Notes under the pieces: model-generated
Told to the model about the DNA's origin: nothing
What the model saw: the letters and a program-made list of their open reading frames with translations, nothing else
Databases searched by the model: none
Assembly: GCA_907163375.1 (NCBI GenBank)
Contig: CAJQUW010012510.1
Coordinates: 317,501-381,500 of the forward strand
DNA length: 64,000 nt
From: Prostheceraeus crozeri
Lineage: Eukaryota; Platyhelminthes; Polycladida; Euryleptidae
Direction: 5' to 3'
Program-made: the position numbers and the translations under genes
Shown here: piece after piece, positions 13,190 through 25,130 of the stretch
Layout of the letters: the number at the start of each line of letters is the position of its first letter
Position numbering within the stretch: the stretch's first letter is position 1

Positions 13190-13470
13190 TCACAAAATCA
13201 AATTGTTTGTTCGAAGCCATTCATGTAGGTCGGTATCCACTTCGTTGAGGCTTCCTGGCATTCCGATGTAACCGGAAACGAGGACGTGATATGGGGTCAT
13301 TGATGACCCACAGGTGTATTTGTCACCCGCCGCGGTTCCAATTGAGTGCAGGAACGTCCGTATCCGGTTAGTATGTGATTCAGAAGGACCCATGGTGTCG
13401 CGGTAGCTCGTATCCAGTTGGCTGTGTGGAGGGGATAGGAAGATTTAGAGACAACCCACAAAGGGGGTCC
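13190..13470 (-). pseudogene. C-terminus of a non-LTR (LINE) reverse transcriptase protein
   Basis: The minus strand reads RIRTFLHSIG, then DKYTCG and TPYHVLV, ending in WLRTNNLIL before a stop. A neighbouring frame just upstream reads LLNHILTGYGR. Together these match the I/Jockey-type LINE tail, in which an L-T-G-H-G block is followed by a C-x-C-G...T-x-x-H-x-L cysteine/histidine cluster. At least one frameshift separates the two parts, and the second cysteine of C-x-C-G reads Y-T-C here. The catalytic reverse transcriptase core is missing. It would be inactive. Confidence 0.6.
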
Positions 13471-14685
13471 ATTATTGAACATTCTTTCTAATTATGATGC
13501 ACCGCTGTTCTTGAGCTTGTCCCCCCTTCTCGGCTTCTTTGTTGGTCGGAGAGAGTCCTCCTTGCTTTGAGTCATCTGCTTGTTGACTTGTCATATGATG
13601 GTGCATTAGGTGAGTTCGATCGCTGATGGCGTAGGCCTCAGCCACATTGCGAGCTTTTCCAAGCGTTTCCGAGTAAATATAAAGTCATTATTGCAGCAGG
13701 TGTAGATTGCCACACAGCGAGAAAAGCAAACCAGAGCGATTAATAGCTTGTGGGCATACGTTTCCTCGAGACGCTCGCGACGCTCGTGTTTGCTTTGCTT
13801 TCAGTGTGGCTGAGGCATTAATCGGTGATAACGAAGTTAGTGATCCAGTATCACTCCAACAAACAAGCAACTCCCATCAGACTCTGTTTAGTAATCGAGC
13901 GCGGTAAGAGCTCTCTACCCGTGCAGGTGTCATTATACAATTTCCTTTATCAGCTGCGCCAGTCTAACACCAATGTATCAAGAATAATGTTACCTAACTG
14001 CCTCTTACAAAAGTCACGTCCTTCTTCTAAGGCTACTTTTAGACATTTTCGATCACACGACAACGGGATCGCAATGAGGTCAAGCCCCTGCCACTCTGCC
14101 ATGGTCAACATTGTTCTCATGATAATACTGGAATAGATGGAGGTCTTTGTGTCATTGAGGGGTCGTCGCGTAATGCTACATTGCGAGGAATGTCATGCGA
14201 ACATCAAATTTATCTGAACCTGTCAGATATACGGACAATTGGTCAATTTTAATTATGATTGACTAATTAAAACGAAATGGCAAGTGAAGGTAAAATCAAA
14301 CATGACAATTCCCATAGGACGTATTCTGTCAGTTAAAAGGACAATTGTGACTTTTTTGATTGGATTGTATGCCCAATAGGAGAGCTCACATTGCACCGTG
14401 TTTTTGGAGGATGTCAATCCCAGCTGAGATGCATCACTTGTCGTAAGTTCTGACAGATTGAAAGATGATTAGCTCCATCTGTCAGCCAATTTCTCACTCA
14501 TGATGATGCAATTGATGTCTGAGAATTCGCTACGATGGATCGGATCCCGTCATGACATTGCCAAGCATCGTAGTAACCTCGCAGATTATCGACAGTCAAA
14601 AAACAGTCAAATCATTCCCATCGAATTAACAAACATGATATGACCTTTTCTAATTTCGAACGGTGAACGTCACACCGAATTAAAT
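13471..14685. other. Inverted sequence similarity, no gene recognised
   Basis: The sequence tgtggctgaggc recurs in opposite orientation at about 13635-13665 and 13800-13835, with similar flanks, which suggests a broken inverted repeat possibly belonging to the adjoining LINE remnant. The frames at 13688-14136 have no recognisable domain. Confidence 0.35.
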
Positions 14686-14790
14686 GAAATCTGGATTTCG
14701 CCTGCAAATTCATCGGACCTCGACCCTTTACAGGATTTTTTTGGTGCGATAAAGTGTTGTTTTTCACGATAGATGAAGTAGATAAAAGAT
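14686..14790 (+). pseudogene. Tc1/mariner transposase relic
   Basis: The + strand reads W-I-S-P-A-N-S-S-D-L-D-P-L then FFGAIK. This resembles the conserved W-P-A-x-S-P-D-L-N-P-I-E-x-x-W block that holds the third catalytic acidic residue in Tc1/mariner transposases. Only about 30 codons are recognisable. Confidence 0.45.
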
Positions 14791-15053
14791 CGTTGTTGCA
14801 TGCAGTTTATTCTATTTCTTTACAACAAGACCAATGACTTCTCCGCTCGCATGGCTAACGTTTGTACATTACTACTTGCAAACTTAATGTAAGTAGCACG
14901 TGTAGCATTTTTGCGAATTCTCCTAGTCATTCGAAGACGTTTAGTGCTCCGTTTTTTTGAATGTCTGAAACTAAATCGTTGTGAAGCTGACGTTTCACAA
15001 ACTTGGAATACTGTTTGTCCATCAGCAGATCGCACACAACCATTTACAAATGC

Positions 15054-15455
15054 GGTACTTGTATTCTTCCCCCCCCCACATTTCTGTTGTTGACTGTTGT
15101 TCGATCTTCTCTTGGTCCTACCTGTTCTCACTGATGTGGCAAAGCGTTGAGTGTGTAAAACATTTCTTATCTGACTTGTAGAACATTTACAGCCTCAGAA
15201 TTAGACAACTGCTCGTCATTTGGCTGTAGACAACAATCACACGAAGTTCATGATCACAGCTGTACCTTGTTTTCTAACTGAGTATCCAAGGTACTAATCC
15301 TTCATCTCAGGGTTCAAGTAAGACTTCTCAGTGGTGTTCCACTGTCACTCAGTGACAGATCAATTCTATTCTAAACCCAATGTGACGTAACTTTGGCGAA
15401 ATTTGATGATTTTGGAAAACTTGAAAAATGTGGGGGTGGAAAGAATGGAAGTACC
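15054..15455. mobile_element. MITE with GGTACTT/poly-C ends, copy 2
   Basis: The left end is ggtacttgtattcttccccc then cacattt. The right end is its inverse: aaatgtgggggtgg, aagaatggaagtacc. The interior matches 60240-60640 closely, for example cttgtagaacatttacagcc, the block around ttcatgatcacagctgtacc, and the block gagtatccaaggtac. No transposase is encoded. Confidence 0.85.
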
Positions 15456-16470
15456 ACAAATGCTTCTATATAATGTTTCCTAAAAGTTGTATTTTGTTGG
15501 CTTTAATCGTCATAGAACTCATGTTTATGAGTTGTGTGATTAGTTTCGCTGTAGTAGGTTATTTGTGTAACGCAGATATGCGTATCATGTACACGACATG
15601 CACAGAGCATATTGATGTTATATAACACGCGAAATGAACGAAATTCACACAAAAAATGTCTCTTTGTAGAATATTGGCAAGCAGGTGTACTTGTTTAAGT
15701 TTATGTGCACAAGGAGATAGATCTTAGTAAAGTTGAGATTGAATCATGCCTCTACTTGCTGTACATCCTCCATGCCTCTTCCTCCGTAAAGCTGTACTAC
15801 AAAGGGTACTAGTAGATGTTTTTCTGAATTCATTTTAATGCTTCCATCTTTTCTTTCACTGATAAAAAGATAGTTTTCTTGACGCGAAGTAATTGTAGAT
15901 CTGATAAGCAATGAACATTTGAACAGCATGAAAATATATCGACTGTGGTTACAGCATCGACTGTGATCACCGTAGCTACAGTAGTTGTAAGAAATGACAA
16001 AATATGGCCTTAAAGTCATCCTTTTGAATGTAGTATAAAGATGTAATTGCTAAGGAAGGAAGAAATGACTATTTTATCAAAACACTATTATTTCACCTCA
16101 GTCAATTCGGTACTTAATCATCGCGTTGCTCACTGAAATAATAGATAGAACGAAAAGAAATGAATTGTGTTTTTTCATTTGTCCAAAATTTAACTCTCAA
16201 ATCAATTTCATCCGTCTCGACAATTTTCGTACATCGAGAGTGTTATCGCTCATCATATTGGTAATGCGATTATGCGATCATCCAAATTCGGTGTTGAAAG
16301 TTCGTCTAATTTATCATCTCCTTAAAATCTTGCTTGTCCTTTATGGTTTAGGGCAAAGTCTCTTCTGTTTCTACGCAGTCTTGATGACCTTTCATCAGGA
16401 GACTTAGAAACAGCATCGATCTATGATCACAAGATAAAGAATATCCGTCGACTCACGATGCTCGACCACA
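15456..16470. other. No recognised gene before the LINE
   Basis: Frames at 15428-15625 and 15744-16019 (minus) show no domain. Sequence from about 16320 may be more of the downstream LINE, since it is frame-broken and contiguous with it. Confidence 0.35.
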
Positions 16471-16480
16471 GGTCAGAATT

Positions 16481-16990
16481 TTGATCCTTGGATCCAGAAT
16501 TGAAATCCTTGGATTTCAGTTGAATGCCTCTTTGACATGGTCTTCACATATTGATCAGCGACTGAGAAAAGCGTCGAAGCTAATTCATCTGCTGAGAACC
16601 CTAAAGCCTATAATCACCAAAAAAGATTTAATCAACGTGTATCAGTCACTTGTGCTGTCGACTTTGAACTACGGATGCTCTTTGTATGTTGGAGATATTC
16701 TGGACAAAGATAAACATCAAATTTTAAAATTCGAGAGACGCTGCCACAAAATTATTTGCAGCAGACATTGTAAGCTGAAGTGTTTGCCTGACTTTTTTCA
16801 TATTCAACGCCAACAAGCTATGAAATTGTTTCAGTCCGCTTTTAATTGCGATCATGTTCTGAATTCAATCATTCCACATCGTCTTCCAAGTGGGCGGTTG
16901 TCACAACCATTCTGCAAGTCTTCGCGACGTCTCAAGTCCTTTGTGCCACATATGACTATTTTGTATAATGCTATTTTTGAATATTATTGA
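16481..16990 (+). pseudogene. C-terminal part of a non-LTR (LINE) reverse transcriptase
   Basis: An open frame of about 169 codons reads ILGFQLNASLTWSSHID, LRKASKLIHLLRTLK, VYQSLVLSTLNYGC and a downstream cysteine/histidine-bearing region. This is the thumb region of CR1/Jockey-type LINE reverse transcriptases (pattern FLGxxLDxxLxWxxHI then LxxYxSLIxPxLxYG). The upstream catalytic FxDD half is missing, so the copy is 5'-truncated, as is typical for LINEs. The open frame and short 3' tail suggest a fairly recent insertion. It is not predicted to be autonomous. Confidence 0.8.
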
Positions 16991-17055
16991 TTTGATATTG
17001 ATTTGCCTATATGATTTCTATTGATTTGAAAATATGCGCTATCTTATCTTATAGT
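16991..17055 (+). repeat. LINE 3' tail
   Basis: After the stop, repeats of ttgatttg are followed by atcttatcttata, a short tandem end of the sort seen at the 3' terminus of LINEs. It marks the probable 3' boundary of the insertion. Confidence 0.5.
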
Positions 17056-18505
17056 TGATGAGAAGTCCAGAACAAGCAAGAATATACATGAATACGAATT
17101 GTTAAGCAAAATGAATGTTTAAATAGCAAGACCAAAGCGGTCTTAGGCCTATCTGTAATTAGATTGGATTATTTGACATTCTGAAATATGAAATTATTCT
17201 GCTATTCGCAGTTGCATCATGTAATTCGGAGTTGGTGTTCGACTGAAGAAGTTTTTGCTGAGACGAAATTGTCAGTGTGATGAATATTTATCACTTCATC
17301 ATTGACTGGTGTTGCACATTAGATTGACTCACCTTATGCAGATACAAAGACCTTATCTTCGCACCCTACCCGTCTAGAATAAAATTGTGCGCTCTAAAAG
17401 TGCTTCTCTTTTTAATATGCTGTTAACTGTTTTTCATGACGCCAACTCAACTGACATTTATAAATTTTAAACCGATTACAAGCTATTTATTTGTTTAATA
17501 AAGAGTTTTTGTTTTATTTTTGTAATTATTTTTGTTTAATAAAGAGTAAATTAATAAATCTGTAGATTGACACTGTGTATTGGAATGTTGCCGTTTCATC
17601 GCACTCAGATGCGCAAAAAGCCTCTTTGCTGTTTCATGTAGGATGAAAAGACATGAATAAATTTGAAGGTTTCAAAGTGTTCACTAATATTCAATCTCTG
17701 GTGACGTTTTTCAAATTGTGCTGTCAATATTGCCTCTTCAAATCGTATTTATGCAAGACCCTGGATTTGTCATGAAAACTATCGAAATTGATCCTGCCGA
17801 ATGATAGTTCATTATTGCATCAGAATATATCAAATTTCCGAGGCAATTGCTCACTTCACCATGCCATGATACCCTGCATGTTTTCCGGAGCATAGAAAGG
17901 AACTGTGTTCCTAAGTAATGAATGTCTGATTTTTGCTTTCATTTAAAATGCACTGATTTTCCCTACAGAAGGTGGCGCATTGGTTCAAAATCAATTCCGA
18001 ACTGCTGCTGTTACAAAGTTATCGATGATTGATTTGTAGCAGTTGTCATAAACTCACACATCATTGCGTGTGTTGCAGTTGTCCCATATCAATATTTTAT
18101 GTCATGTCGCAACATAATTTTCAAAATTACTTCAGACAGAACCTTAAGGGCACCTGCGGTCATAGGCTTGTACACGAAAGTGAATTAGTGGTTGATGAAT
18201 AATACGAGTCTGACTCTGTCTAGACTTCTCAAAATTCCATTCCAATAATGTATGAATTTGAGATTGCATGAAGTTCGTGGGTAAATTCAGAATACACTGA
18301 AATCATAATTTATTGCTTTCCATAATAAACTGTAACAGTGATACGGAAGTGAAAAAAATTCATGAAAAATCATGTGTCTGCTTTCAAAATGTAAGCATGT
18401 GTGACCGAAGATAGTCTAGACGCTATCAACTCCATTTCTTCAAAAGATATATCAAATTATAGTGGATCAGATCTAGCTGCTCTCATTTCTGTACGATGTC
18501 ATCAC
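17056..18505. other. No gene; short tandem duplication
   Basis: At about 17490-17555 the block tttgtttaataaagag occurs twice. The rest is AT-rich without recognisable features. Confidence 0.4.
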
Positions 18506-18675
18506 TGTGGTCTCCGTGGCACAGTGGGTAAGTGCTTGACCGAGTGATCTTTCGGTCCAGTGGTCGATCCCCAAAAGTGTCACTGGAGGGCGGCACGAAA
18601 GGTCTTCTGTCTAAGAGAACTCACCGCTCCAGATGAAGTCTAGTGACGTTGAATCTTCATTTTTCATTGTAATTT
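18506..18675 (+). mobile_element. tRNA-derived SINE, copy 2
   Basis: Starts gtggtctccgtggcacagtg with an A box at 18516-18531. The B box is degraded (ggtcgatccc). The body gtgtcactgg, ggcggcacgaaaggtc and the end catttttcattgtaa follow the family consensus. About the same age or older than copy 1 by divergence. Confidence 0.8.
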
Positions 18676-19194
18676 CTGTGCTTCGTCACTGTGTTATTGA
18701 TTGTATTTGTTTCCGCTGTATGTCACATTGGAACCTGATGGGCCACTTTGATAAAGGTTCTTTTATCTGGATTGTAATAAGCCACCCGTTTGCTTAATAA
18801 AAATCATTGTGTGATAACATATGTGGTGAATAATTGATTGCTTCAGATAACAGCAAGATGATCAAAACTCAAACTCCCAAAGTCATATTTTGCTCTATTT
18901 CAATACATCAAAGTTTCCTTATATAATATCTATCAAAGGGAATGATTTCCTAGTGCACACCAACTTACGTTTTCAAGTACTTTTGTACTATAAATGCTAC
19001 TTGTCGATACTTCTTCTATAATATTGACATCATATATTGAAAAAATGTGCAAAATCAAAGTTAGCCAATTTATGCCACTTCAGCTATCGGTTGCCTGATC
19101 AAATTTCTTCTAAAGGTAATTGAGTATGTTTCTGAGTTTCAGCATCAATTTGGAGTCAAAGCTAACTTATAGAAGAAAGCTAGTCCGACTTGAA
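18676..19194. other. No recognised feature
   Basis: AT-rich DNA between two SINE copies. Confidence 0.4.
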
Positions 19195-19361
19195 AACACT
19201 AGGGCTTGGAAGGTCCTAACATCGTCAGACTTTGTGGGAGCAATGCGATACTTCCAGTCCTGGTGCCCCTCCTGCCAGACTTTAAGTAGCACTGTCGTGG
19301 CTCGATTGCACAGCCGAAGGGTCACAAGCCCAAGCACTCAACCACTGTGCACGGAGACCAC
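19195..19361 (-). mobile_element. tRNA-derived SINE, minus strand, copy 3
   Basis: Reading the minus strand: gtggtctccgtgcacagtgg, ttgagtgcttgg, then a degraded B box aatcgagcc, followed by gtctggcaggaggggcacc, aagtctgacgatg and aggaccttccaagccc. This is a full-length but diverged copy in the opposite orientation. Confidence 0.8.
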
Positions 19362-20426
19362 TAAAATTTCAGTGATAATTCTATCCTAATAGCTAATGTG
19401 ACAAGGTCACAGATGGAGGCTGAAGGTCGCCCTATCACTCATGCTTCTTTTAGCTCAGCACCGCATTTCCTCGAATAATAGCCGCTCTCGAACAGTAGTT
19501 GTGGCTATCATTCGAAGTCATGAATCTAGGCACCTATGTCCGCCACTTCTGATTTCGGATTTTTATATTATGACATTTATAGATGTAAAATGCATATAAT
19601 TCTTAATGGAAATGTCTGTCGTCTTCATGCTGCAATTTCTCCGTAAAAGAGGACCTTCAATTCTTTTTTATGATACCTACTGACCTTAACTTTGATAAAA
19701 TTGAGAAACTTTAAACTTTGTTAACGAAAGTTGCGTTTGAAAAGGTGTTGATACTGTTTACAATTATTTTTGAAACGGTCTGTATGTGATATTGCATAAA
19801 TTGATCATCTATCAAATCCCATTCAGTTGCTATTGGAAGCTGATCTTGCAAATGTTTTTTTGATTCTTCAATTGAAGCTCGGTAATAAGCAAATGCTTGT
19901 TTGATAATTTAGTAACAAAAATAGAGCTGTCATGAAAAGCATAATTGATGGTTGGAACCGCATATTATTTAAGGTTACCAGGCTTTCATAAATGTCTTCC
20001 TGAATATGTTAGATAAGGAATAGAAATGAACGAGTAAATATTCCACAAGGTACAAGCGCATGTGCGCATGACCGTCTATGATGACACACATGATTTACGA
20101 GCTGACAAGTTCTCTGAGGAAAAAGACTGGAAATCCTGTCCTGTAGTGATGATTGATGACGATTGAGAGTGTTTTTGAGGCAGTTATCTGGCTTTATTAC
20201 GACGATGAATAAATTTTGAATGGTTATAGTCCCAGCTTGATAATAATACATGCATGTGATGGAAAATGATTTTGAGAAATTCCATACCATAAATTATGTC
20301 CCTAGAATTATAACATTTCACAAAACAAAGAAAATTGCAGTCTTGCCAATAGCTTCAATCTGATTCCCATTGGATTTACATGTGTCTTTCTCTGATCGTG
20401 TGTGGCAAGAAGAGGAAATAGTCCGG
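19362..20426. other. No recognised feature
   Basis: AT-rich DNA with only short frames and no family resemblance. Confidence 0.4.
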
Positions 20427-21165
20427 GAGCTACTGACACTTTCTTCCTAAATTCGAGCATAAAGGACTTAATAGCATGGATTCGTAGATCTTGAAACGCT
20501 GAATACAAAAATCAAATATTTGAGTGTCACAGCCAGTCGCTTTCGGTTATAGTTAAAGTTAAACGATTCCCATTGAAATCCAATGGTTAAATTCAAGAAA
20601 TATCTATGGATTTTGAAACACTTAGCAATTTCGTACATTTTCGTTTGGAGAAAAAACTATCTATCAGAATGCCATGAAATTTTAGACATGATTGAGCTCA
20701 GAGCATTAACTTCGATATAAAAGTTGAAGTGAGTCACATGTTTCAGTATTTGATGACTGAGCCTCTACAAAACGAGTAAATTTCATGTTCTGACTTAATT
20801 TTGGCGATTTTACTCATTTTGTAGAGGCTCTCAGACATCAAATACTGAATCACGTGGCTCACTTCAACTTTCATATCGAAGTTGATGTTCTGAACTCAAT
20901 CATGTCTCAAATTTCATGGCATTCTGATAAATAGTTTATATTCTGCAAAAAGAAAATGTGCGAAAATTGCCGAGTCCATAATCCATAGATATTACTTGAA
21001 TTTTGCCATTGGATTCCATTGGGAATCGTTTAACTTTAACTATAACCGAAAGCGACAGGCTGTGACACTCAAGAATTCAATTTTTGCATTCATCGTTTCA
21101 AGATCCACAAATCCATGCTATTAAGCCATTTGTGCGCGAATTTAGGAGGAAATTGTCAGTAGCTT
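20427..21165. repeat. Foldback element with 350-bp arms
   Basis: Left arm 20427-20781 and right arm 20808-21165 are inverted copies with a loop of about 26 bases. Matched blocks include gcctctacaaaa, cagtatttgatg, gaagttgaagtgag or its equivalent, atgccatgaaattt, ggttatagttaaagttaaac and cttaatagcatgga. The arms are similar but clearly diverged. No coding frame is apparent. It could be a foldback DNA transposon or an inverted duplication; a transcript across it would form a long double-stranded RNA. Confidence 0.85.
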
Positions 21166-22190
21166 CCGTCCTAAAATGGGCCGAACTCGTCAGACACGCG
21201 AACTTGTAATAACCATAGGATGTACATACTCCTTTGAAAGCTTTATTCTCGGCCTCGTTCCCTGCAGAGGCTCGCTGTGGCTGCCGGACGAAGGTATTTG
21301 CCTTTATGATTCAAATGTTATGCATATCCAAGTTATCTAAGTTAGTCAATAGCAGAGTTGAGTTGCGTCTGTTCCACATTTTTTGTACCAATGCTGCGTG
21401 AAGTGCTGGTCCGTTGTACAATCGACTGTGACAGTGTCTTCTGAATGTCATAGGAGTGGTTTTGTTGACCCAGTTTCTCGGTGCTGTTGAGAGGGGTCCA
21501 GGATCTGTCAGGTGTCGGGCGGGACAATCGCCTGGTCCCTGCGGCGTGTGAACTGTGCACACCTGACGGGGAGGGCGTCTCACAAGTCACATCGTGTGTG
21601 TGTGTGTGTGCAAGAGAGGGTGCGTTTTTTGTTGTGTGGATGTGATTTGCAGAGGGGAAAAGAGTTTAATCTGTGTAAGTCATACACTTACCATCATACA
21701 TTACATTTAATGGGAGGATTAATTTCGCAGTTCAATATCTTAGAGAGACGTTAACACTGGAAAATCGGATGAGTGGAGAAACTCCTTCCTGCCAACTATG
21801 ATAATCATTCGGAAATTCATTCAAGAAATAGTTAGGCATTGCATGCGCACGATATTGCTAGTAAAAGCTTGGTAATGATTTACCATTCAGTTGATAAATA
21901 GAAGCGTTGTGTACTGCATCACTTTCACAATCGCTGTCAGTAGTGATTATCTGAACAGCGATAACAAGATAGAAAAAAATTAACACAAGAAAAACACATC
22001 GTTACTTGGACAGCATAACTCCCAAATGTAGATGAGATGAATTAAACATTGAGTAGCAAGCCTAAAAAACATCAAAGCATAGAAAAAACATGTCAATAAT
22101 TATGATGCTTTGTAAGCCTGAATTTCTTCGTGGCCGTGCTGATTTCTTCGATAGAAACAGTAGACGAATACATGTAAAAAGTGCCCCAGA
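21166..22190. other. No gene; GC-rich patch and GT microsatellite
   Basis: A GC-richer patch at 21470-21600 gives overlapping minus-strand frames without a domain. A (GT)n run sits at 21596-21611. The rest is AT-rich. Confidence 0.4.
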
Positions 22191-22345
22191 TCCGTGACTA
22201 CGTGTTTGGACTTAAGGTCTTCTGGTCATTTGGTCAATCCTGAACTTCATTTGAAGTCCACCGGAATGGCATCCCGACTAAGGGTATCACAGCGGTCAAG
22301 GAAGCCTGAGTGATCATGTGAGGAATCTCGTGAAAATCCGGTGAA
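22190..22345 (+). mobile_element. tRNA-derived SINE, diverged copy
   Basis: Recognisable family blocks are gtgtttggact, ggtcttctggtc, caccggaatggcatcccgac and atcacagcg. The A box is nearly lost, so this is an old copy. Confidence 0.5.
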
Positions 22346-23250
22346 GCTACATCTCGTCGCCATCTTCATCATCTTCAAAAAGTAGATAATTCATTCTTTG
22401 TAGTTATTTTGAGCATGCGACTGACAGTGATAATCGATGACATGCGATGTTTTTCAGCTTTAGGATGTCATAAACAGCTTGATGTTATCTTACAACAAAT
22501 TAACCAAATGGAAGTGAGTCTATTTAAAGAGAACGATAGGAAATTTATGAAAAACGAAATCTTGCTACTTAAATCTTGATCTACGTTAGCTAGATTTTGT
22601 CAGTGATATTCGCAGCAAGAAATATCTTTTTTAAGTCATTTTCTTAAGAAGGAATAAACACCAATCAGTGTCTCTAGCTCTCGATTGTAATCTCGGTCGC
22701 TAATTTCCGGCTTCAAATATTTGATTAAAATGGCTTCTCTGAGGGATGAGTAGATTGCTTCAGAAGTAGACACTGAGATGAAAAATGATGAGCTGAAATC
22801 AGAACGAAGTAAATGTTAATGTCTAAATATGATTGAGTCAACTTGCGTTGCAGTTAAAGGCTGCTTGTAGTACCTACCCAAGGATACTAATTGCGATGTT
22901 TACATGTCTGTGGTCGAGGCAAGATAAACGCTGACAGCCAAAGCCAGATTTGGTTAGGGAGGTAAAGAAGCGCGGACACACGTTCTGTTTAGCAATTAAT
23001 GACCAGTAACCTTAGTATACATTGGTGGCGTTATGCCATACTTATGCAGTTAAACCTGCAGAGTTGGACTAACTGTTAAAGACACGTAAGTGATCCTTAT
23101 AAAAAGGTAGTCAAAAATATTAAATTTTCCAATGTACACTTATTCTTTCTGATACACACGCAGTACATCTGAAACATTTTTTATTACATGAAATACAACC
23201 TCAATTATTTGAAACTGAGAGAGTAATGAATCGGATTTATTCTTTTTTGT
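22346..23250. other. No recognised feature
   Basis: AT-rich, no frames of note. Confidence 0.4.
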
Positions 23251-23455
23251 AACTCCTTGGCACAGTGGTTTAGTGCTTGGCCTAGCGATCTTTTGGTCCA
23301 GAGGTCGAGCCCCGAAGGTGTCATTGGAAAGTCGGCAGGAAGGGCATCCGGACTAAAAGTACTACAGCGCTCCATAAGTCTGACTATGTCAGCACCGTCC
23401 AAGCCCCAAGTATGGGGAGTAGTGACGTAAAAGCTTCATTTTTCATTTGTAACAT
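23251..23455 (+). mobile_element. tRNA-derived SINE, copy 4
   Basis: A box ttggcacagtggtttag at 23257-23273, B box gaggtcgagcccc at 23300-23312, then gtgtcattgg, gtcggcaggaagggcatccg, ctacagcgctcc, gtcagcaccgtccaagcccc, gtgacgtaaaagc and catttttcatttgtaac. It is the best-preserved copy in the window and the best local reference for the family. Confidence 0.9.
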
Positions 23456-24480
23456 AAATCGGCTGCAATACATGTGTATTCTACATTTATCACGCTATCA
23501 TTGATATAATGGTTATTTCGTAAAACTGGAAATTGCAACATTTAATATTCGTAAGAAGTATGTTTCAGTTATTCATCTTAAACAATTCATTATTAAAAGG
23601 AATATAGTGTAGATTGGTGCTTTACTTTTCATCCTCTTGATTTCATAAAGGCTATCCCGCATTCAAATACATGCGTTTACTGGTGCTCTGCAAATATCTA
23701 CGGCGAGTTTTTTTTATGTTGCGGACAGCAGTGACACTCAGAAATAGATACTGGAAATCTAGAAATTAATAATCGGATCTTTCATTCACTTTCTCGTTCC
23801 GTGTTTGATGGAAATGCATGGATTTGGTCGACTTCTATGGTGTAAATTGGTAATTCTGAATTGAAAATTAAGTAATAAATAAATAAATGTTCCTAATTTA
23901 TACTCGGAAACACTTTCGGCAAACGCCACTCTTCCATTCATCCCACTCTCATTCTTTTACGCTGAGTGTTTGGCAAGAATGCAGAGTGTACCTGTTTCAA
24001 AAGTCTTTTGACTCCACCCAGATTTGATCCCAGGTCTCCTGGACGAATAATAAGAGATAAAAAAGTGTTTATCTTAGAATCAGAAGCCTTTGAAATCAGG
24101 GAGGGACTTTCCGCTTGCCCTGTTTAACTACAACGATTTGTCTCTTGACTTACAGTGATGGTCATTAAATTAGGTGCATTGAATGCGCGTCAGTAAAATC
24201 CTGCAATTGCAGTTTCTCGACTTAGCGTAATTGTTGATTCAAATTGGGCGCTCGTGAAAGATCAAAAACTGGATGATGATACAGAGGTCTTTTTCGTTCA
24301 TGCTCATGAATGCCAATTAATGGTAGCTATTTATCCAATAATTAAATTCTAATTGGACAGCTTTTTGTATTTAGTTGAGTGGTCCAATTAAATTTCAATC
24401 AACTTTTGATTTATTAATTTTCATCAGCTTCCGGCCGATGGCAGTTTCCATTTCCTGCTGGAATATTTTCTATATATTGA
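23456..24480. other. No recognised feature
   Basis: AT-rich sequence with no domain-bearing frame. I looked here in particular for the missing upstream FAM135 exon and did not find it. Confidence 0.4.
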
Positions 24481-24482
24481 AT

Positions 24483-25130
24483 TCAGAAGTAAGAAGAAGG
24501 ATACAAGCCGGAGCTGGGGCATACAGGAAAGTGGCAGGAGTGCTGGCGGACTGGAAAATTGGTCAGAGGATACGAGGAAAGGTTTTGGAAACATGTGTCT
24601 TGCCAGCAATGACATACGGAGTAGAAACGGTGGCACTAACTGAGCACTAGCAGAAGATGTTGCAAGTGCATGAAAATAACTGGACAAGGCGCATCTGTGG
24701 TGTAAGGTTGGAGGAGAAACGAAGAATGGCGGAGCTGAGAGAGGAAGTAGGACTGAAGAAAGCGGTGACACAGAAAGTGATGGAAAAGAGACTGAGGTGG
24801 GCAGGACATGTGGTAAGGATGGTAGACGGAAGGGTAGTGAAACAGGTGGAAGAGATGGATGACACAATGACAAGAAGAAGGGGACGACCAAGGATTCGCT
24901 GGAAAGACTGCATCAAGCGAGACCTGGAAAGCACAGAAGACTGGAGAACTTGGAAAGAGAAGGCGAAAGACAGATTGAAATGGCGACAAATTGTCAAGAA
25001 GGCGTCAAAGGGTGTGATGGAGAAGACATGAAATGACTCCTGACTGTGACTATGAATATCGTGTTTTCTATGTGTATGACATTTCCCTTGCCTCTTTTCA
25101 AGGAAAATGGGGTTGTTAAAATAAAAGTAA
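24483..25130 (+). pseudogene. C-terminus and 3' end of a non-LTR (LINE) retrotransposon
   Basis: One frame runs from about 24483 to a stop at 25029-25031, broken only by a TAG near 24648. It reads VRRRIQAGAGAYRKV, CVLPAMTYGVET, LRWAGHVVRM and RRRGRPRIRWKDCI. This is the tail of RTE-like endonuclease/reverse transcriptase proteins (xRIxxGxxAFxKL, CVLPxMTYGxET, LxWxGHVxRM, GRPxxRWxD). The rest of the protein, including the catalytic core, is absent. The A-rich run near 25115-25135 is the probable 3' end. The near-open frame points to a young or slowly decaying copy. It ends about 550 bp before the FAM135 exon on the same strand. Confidence 0.8.
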
